Assembly: GCF_025698545.1 (NCBI RefSeq)
Contig: NC_068569.1
Location: 5,146,001 to 5,210,000 of the forward strand
Source of the DNA: Gossypium raimondii
Lineage: Eukaryota; Streptophyta; Magnoliopsida; Malvales; Malvaceae
Direction of reading: 5' to 3'
DNA: 64,000 bases
The notes under the pieces are model-generated. The model saw nothing but the letters and a program-made list of their open reading frames with translations, had not been told where the DNA came from and did not search any database. Positions 59,082 to 64,000 of this stretch are shown one piece after another. Every line of letters starts with the position of its first letter. Position 1 is the stretch's first letter. Both the position numbers and the translations under genes were made by a program.

Positions 59082-59639
59082 ATGGTGAAAGCATATGCGC
59101 AAGAGCACATTTACAAACATCCGTGGGAGCGAGTAACTTCTGCATCTTGGCGTAAGTTCGCTGACCCTGAAAACAAGCGTACCTTGTCTCATATTCTAGA
59201 AGTTGACACATTGAATCGCAAACTCGATCCTCTCTCCGGTAAGCTTTACACTACTCGGGCTCTTACCATCCATGCTCCAGGGCCATGGTTTGTTCGCAAA
59301 ATCGTTGGCCAGGACATCTGCCACTGTGTTGAATCAACAGTGGTTGATGCCCAATCAAAGTCAATGCAACTTGCAACCCGTAATGTCAGTCTTCAGAAGT
59401 TTATAGAGGTAGAGGAGAAGATAAGGTATGATCCTCACCCAGATAATCCAACAGGATGGACCATTTGTCGACAGGAGACTAGCATTCGTATTAAGCCATT
59501 ATCAGCTCTGGCATCCATGGCTGAGAAAGTGGAGCAACGATGTGCTGAGAGGTTTATGCAAAATAGTGTGAAGGGAAGAGAGGTTATGGAGAGGATCTGC
59601 AAGTATCTTGAAGCTGAATCTAGTGGGATGGCTCTATAA
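59082..59639 (+). CDS. PRELI/MSF1 domain protein
   Basis: 185 aa, a single coding exon that is almost entirely the PRELI/MSF1 domain (residues about 1-170): YKHPWERVTSASWRKF near the N-terminus, LYTTRALTIHAPGPWF in the middle and NPTGWTICRQETSIRIKP later. Family knowledge: PRELI/Ups proteins carry phosphatidic acid or phosphatidylserine across the mitochondrial intermembrane space, usually with an Mdm35/TRIAP1-type partner. The start is ATG 59082 (MVKAYAQEH), just after the leader-intron acceptor. An in-frame upstream ATG at 59025 lies in the intron. Convergent with OEP80, with about 740 bases between the stops. Confidence 0.92.
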   Translation: MVKAYAQEHIYKHPWERVTSASWRKFADPENKRTLSHILEVDTLNRKLDPLSGKLYTTRALTIHAPGPWFVRKIVGQDICHCVESTVVDAQSKSMQLATRNVSLQKFIEVEEKIRYDPHPDNPTGWTICRQETSIRIKPLSALASMAEKVEQRCAERFMQNSVKGREVMERICKYLEAESSGMAL

Positions 59640-60375
59640 CTCTGACTTTGTGCACTTGAAGCTTTAATTGCTTCTCTTACAGATTAGGAAATAAGTAACA
59701 CAAGAATGCCAAGTTTAACTTTAATTTTGAATGCCCTTTTTGGACTTGGTGCAAATTTTGATGTAGTCCGTATCTAGTCTCCTACTATAGAAGTTTATGA
59801 TATTATAAATGCGGCGGAGCATTTTGCGGATAGAATTCAATTACTTTCGGAGTCAGAGATGCTCTTTGGATCCCCATAGTTTTGCACATTAAACAAAACG
59901 CAATAATCTACTCCATTGGTTAGCACGTCCAAAGCATATGTTAACTGTATTGATTTAAGAGCAATGTCGATGGTAACCAACAGGTTACTAGTGAAACTAG
60001 GGGTCAATCTCCCCTAAATATTTGCTAGCTTTACCTGCACAACATAAACTCTATATTTGGCGGTCCAGAAGGTGAAACTTTAGGGTCAATGTAACGAGAG
60101 TGGGCATAGAATGGACGCATGAAATGCAGCAAAGCCGAAAAATGACCAGATATCGAATCCTGAGCTCCATATACTTGTAGATCATGCATAAATGCAATCT
60201 ATCATGATATTCATGACCCATGTTCTTTCTCCATAATATATATCTATAAATATATTGACAATTATCATCAAAATTGTGAACTTGTGAAAGGCAAGTAACA
60301 TAAAAAAATAAACACTTCGAAGCAGAAAGGTTCACGACTTTCAATTGAGAAAACCCTTTGTGTGTCAAACCTCTC
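59640..60375. other. 3' UTRs and spacer between PRELI and OEP80
   Basis: Convergent gene ends. No further gene. The 127-aa frame at 60051-60434 on the minus strand overlaps the OEP80 last exon in another frame and is a shadow. Confidence 0.6.
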
Positions 60376-63027
60376 TTAGTTCCGATGGCCAACCCCAAAG
60401 TGAAACCTCTTTGCCTGCCTGTCGTTAAAAGCATATTCGAGTCGCAAAGGCCCTAAAGGTGAGTCCACTCGGATGCCAAAACCATATCCATATCCACTTC
60501 CAGGCTTATATCTTGCCCCTGCAGGATCACCTGAAAAACCAAAACAAACAGTTCATAGGAAAGAAAGAATGTTACAAGGGCAGAGATTTCACAAGCAGAT
60601 TAAATAAGAAATGAAAGCGAAGATTAATCAGAACAGACTTACCAGGCACACTGGGGCCCGACCATAGATCATGTCCATAATCAGCAAAAATAACACCTTC
60701 CACAGGCCCCAGCTACACAACAGCAAAAATATAAAATAAGATAATCAACTGAATAGAAGAATTCTCCAAGCATTTTGAATTTTTTCTTACATCTTTCCCA
60801 CTTCCTTTTTCTTAAACCGTATTATCTTATTCCCACCTATCATCACTGTCAAGTCGGGATTGAAAAGAAAACAAAGAATAATGAAAATGGGTAAAACTGG
60901 AAAAAGAAAAAAGGAGAGGCAATAGTGCAATGGAAGCAATGGAGCTTCAAAGGCCAGTGGCCTGTGCAGCACCAGTGCAGCTGGAAGCACTCTAATTGTG
61001 CTGCTAGACTCTTGCTGAACAGACGCAGAACCTTGCTCCGAAACATGCTCATCACACTGTAATGGCTCTGCCAAACAGAGCCTAGGTGCAAGGAATCCTT
61101 ACAGCAAGCACAAGATACTCATGAAGCAACAAAAGAAGAGGCAGGATTTTTATGCACCTACCATTGGGAAAGAAACTTCACTAGATCCAACTACATAAGA
61201 TCGTCCGGAGCCCACAGCACCTTCTTCATAACCTCTCACACTGTTTGTTCCACCAATAGCAAACGCTTCGTGAGGAGAAAAACTTCCCACCACTTTCCCA
61301 CCAGACAAACTAGCAATAAAGAACAGAGCAAGTCAGCAAACCATATGGCAACACTCTCCAACTGTTTCCCCTTCAATTTCTTTCTTTGGATAAATATTTA
61401 AGCTCAGGGATGATTACCATCCAAATATAAACCATTACAATTATAACATATCGTTCCATGTATACATGAAAAAGTAAATAATAAGCATAATACCTTAAAA
61501 GAAGGCGAGTAGGACCAATTTCAACACCTTTTCTTGCCCGAGCATTCACTCTGTTGAAGAACAGCCACTCAGGCATGACAGGAAGCCCTTGTTCCATGTT
61601 AAATGCAAACTGCAAAGGTAACAGAAGTTAGGCCCATCCATGTCAGAAGAGATGAAAAGCCACAGGGTGCAGATGCTAACCATGGAGGAACCTTGATCAC
61701 CAGAACCAGTATAGACACATTCAAATTTAGCCACTAACATATCGTCGTAAGGCTTACCACTACATTAAGATTTCAATTTAAAAAAGGGGGATTTAATAGA
61801 TGATTAGAAGCAAGCAAATAAAATTAAAAGAATACTGATAACAGCAAACTAATGCTGTAAATGAATCTTATAGAAGCTATAAACACAAGGCCACAGACAT
61901 ACAAACCTTGCTGTAAGTGGGCTGCCATAGAAGTCCTTGATAATTGGATTTCCTTTTTCATCACGAGCACCAGCATGCTGCATGTTTATATATTATAAAT
62001 AAATCATATAACTGAAACATAACCCATAATCCCCCAAAATATCAAATTCAAGTTCAGAATTAAAGGTGCTTGTAGGGTGCTACTTTTCACAAACTTCTCT
62101 TTGAAGGAAAAACAGAACAAACAAAGAACCTATGGAATGAAGTAACATTCCATACCTGAAAAATAAGACCCGCTGTCCCACTCCATTTTGGCCTCAGTGG
62201 TCGACTAAACTCTATACCAGCTGTTACACGGCCAATGCTCAGACTGCTATTGTCATGTTGGTTACCATGCACAAGTGTCCCTGGGGTTCTTGAATTCTTT
62301 TAAAAAAGAGAGAGAGAGCTCAATGTAGAAATCAACCTTCCAATTATTTAAAAAGTAAAAGCAAAACCCACCTGGATAATTATTGTTCTAGATGTCCTCT
62401 TATCATCTCCTTCAATCCATGGGTCTGTATAGTTAATTCGGAATATAGAGTCGATTTGGCCCCTCTCTAAGGAAATATTAAGCTTTTGGTTTCTTCCAAA
62501 CAAATTTCTATGAGAATATGCAAAGCTGCACATAGGACATGACAAATGAGACAAGATCAACAGCATAAAACATTGCATCAGATAAATATAGAAGACTCAA
62601 ATTCCTCTCCCTTTAATCTCAAGAACAATAGGACAGGAATCAAGCAATGCTAAAAGCTCAAAGCGACATAAAAAGGTCAGTGAGATGAAACATAACATTT
62701 GTATGCACAAATCAAATGGAACCACAAAAGGAGTAAGATGAATGGCACATAAGGAATCAGCCAGGAACTAAATATGCTATGTTACCTTCCAATAAGTCCT
62801 GATAAAGGGCCACTTGTAATCCTGCAAAATTACAGATCACTTGCATAAATATTATTTAAGATATACCACAGATAAATAAGTACGGACTTTACTAGCTAAA
62901 TTAGGTAGAACATGTAGAATTGCAATTTAAACTAGCAAGACTTACCCGCTTGATATTCCACCACCAGCAGAAAAACCACCACTTGGACGTTCAACAACAT
63001 TCATTACCAAATCAACTTTACCAGCAT
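60376..63027 (-). CDS. OEP80: outer envelope protein OEP80 (Toc75-V), C-terminal part
   Basis: Ten exons on the minus strand: 63027..62946, 62821..62786, 62525..62372, 62296..62156, 61977..61907, 61759..61681, 61609..61494, 61309..61162, 60712..60643, 60530..60376. All have GT/AG borders and consistent phases, encoding the last 349 aa. This is the Omp85 beta-barrel: [12 protein letters not shown], then [88 protein letters not shown] (the conserved lid-loop V/IRG-Y/F motif) and a C-terminal [20 protein letters not shown]. Matches OEP80 (At5g19620, about 730 aa) rather than Toc75-III. Role: essential biogenesis of chloroplast outer-envelope barrels. The POTRA half and the start lie beyond position 64000. 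Small lineage change: GHDLWSG where Arabidopsis has GTDMGSG. Confidence 0.93.
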
Positions 63028-64000
63028 CTAAAATGTTTACAATCAAACGATAATAGACAAATAAATGCATAGAAAAGCTCTGAAAATTTTAGCATCTTTA
63101 CTTGCAAACTATTACCGAAAAGAAAAAAGAAAAAAAAGCATGTCATGTGATGCCTTTAAAATCAATTGGCATCAAATCCTGTATAGGAAAATACAAATGT
63201 ATTCCATTGGTTTCAAGTTTCAACAAAAGCTTTGTGCTACCCTAGCAACTAAAATAAGTCTTTATGGCAACTGAAAAGTAGAAAAAAGAAAATCTTACTG
63301 CCAGATCATCGAAAATTTTGACTTAATCTAGTTGACACTTTTGCTCTTTTTTGGGGGACTATTTATCCCTTGTTTTCAGTTCCTTTATATTTTTATTTTT
63401 ATTTTATTTTATTGCTTTTCATTATCTATCACACACAAAAAAAAAAAGCAAGAACTAAAAGCACCTATAGTATAAAGCCTTTGTCTTCCAAAGCCAATAT
63501 TCAACAGAACATGTGTTCTTAGAAGCATTGGAAATTTCTTAGGACCATACATTCAAAATAGATACAAGAAACCTTTGTAAAAAGAAAGCGAGTATGGGAG
63601 TATTTCAGACAAATACAAATGGTAGCCATATTCTAAAAGCTTAATGGAAATTCCATGTCAATCTGTTCTCGTATCTATTTTGAAGTCACTAAGAAAGATT
63701 TCCATCAATTACAATGGGAATAAACAAATCAAATAACATTTAATTTGCTAATACTACTGTTTACTATAACATGATTACGGTTACGCCAATCCATAATAAC
63801 AATCCAGAATAAACCAGTGCACGTTGCTGTTGTAACATAATATTTACTACCATAACAATACTAATCTAGAATAAAATTCAGTGACATTCTTGCTATTGCA
63901 TTATTATTACCCTGAATATTCTGCATTAATCAAGTAAATGTATAAAACATTAACCAAAAACTGACTAGGAGAATGCACATTAAATACATGTTCAGGAACT
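63028..64000 (-). other. large intron of OEP80
   Basis: No exon of the family found between 63028 and the window end. The sequence is AT-rich, with an acceptor for the 63027 exon (TTTTAG). The gene continues off the right edge. Confidence 0.6.

Noticed and set aside
60787-61091. Minus-strand frames of 95 and 80 codons inside the OEP80 region
   Set aside because: They lie in the 449-bp intron between OEP80 exons 61162-61309 and 60643-60712.
1-64000. CRISPR arrays, rRNA genes, known plant microRNA precursors
   Set aside because: I scanned by eye for regularly spaced repeats, rRNA motifs and the mature sequences of common conserved plant microRNAs and saw none. A covariance-model search would be decisive.

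Overview
This is a eudicot plant nuclear window, most likely cotton (Gossypium) or another Malvaceae. That assignment is an inference from exon-intron genes with GT/AG introns, strongly AT-rich intergenic DNA, decayed LTR retroelements and GGCCC-rich or GAGTC-rich dispersed repeats of the kind common in cotton. No operons, phage or CRISPR are present. I recognise seven protein-coding genes, one of them cut by the window edge, plus several dead elements.

Layout. 1-2 kb: repeat edge and a broken PPR-like pseudogene. 2.1-4.3 kb (-): two-exon IRK-interacting/GIL1-like (DUF641) gene. 4.9-5.6 kb: foldback element with a 9-bp target duplication. 6.1-9.0 kb: LTR-like and GGCCC-rich repeat remnants. 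10.5-12.9 kb (-): six-exon bHLH122/130-type transcription factor. 13-26 kb: gene-poor, with at least three more foldback elements. 26.85-29.94 kb (+): FAR1-RELATED SEQUENCE 4-like gene. 32.2-33.3 kb (+): intronless DRT100-like LRR protein. 34.9-35.7 kb: another foldback element. 38.6-43.2 kb (+): complete-length but dead Ty1/copia retrotransposon with two LTRs, a tRNA-Met-type primer site and a TTTTT target duplication. 47.5-48.75 kb (-): intronless OXI1-like AGC kinase. 49.3-50.7 kb: PIF/Harbinger transposase relic. 59.1-59.6 kb (+): PRELI/MSF1-domain protein. 60.4-63.0 kb (-): last ten exons of OEP80 (Toc75-V), which continues past position 64000.

The strongest unusual signal is a pair of independent head-to-tail duplications of about 1.7 kb (42879-46330) and 2.1 kb (52091-56268). 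The first copies the 3' LTR of the copia element together with flanking DNA, so the element is followed by a third LTR that transposition cannot explain. In both pairs the copies differ almost only by one-base homopolymer indels, whereas the two true LTRs of the copia element differ mainly by substitutions. This points to false duplications from a long-read assembly, or to very recent duplications carrying consensus errors.

The genes look like unrelated neighbours: light/phytochrome signalling (FRS4-like, GIL1/IRKI-like), flowering or guard-cell bHLH, oxidative-signal kinase, mitochondrial lipid transfer (PRELI) and chloroplast outer-envelope biogenesis (OEP80). PRELI and OEP80 are convergent. 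I did not find an undescribed multi-gene system.
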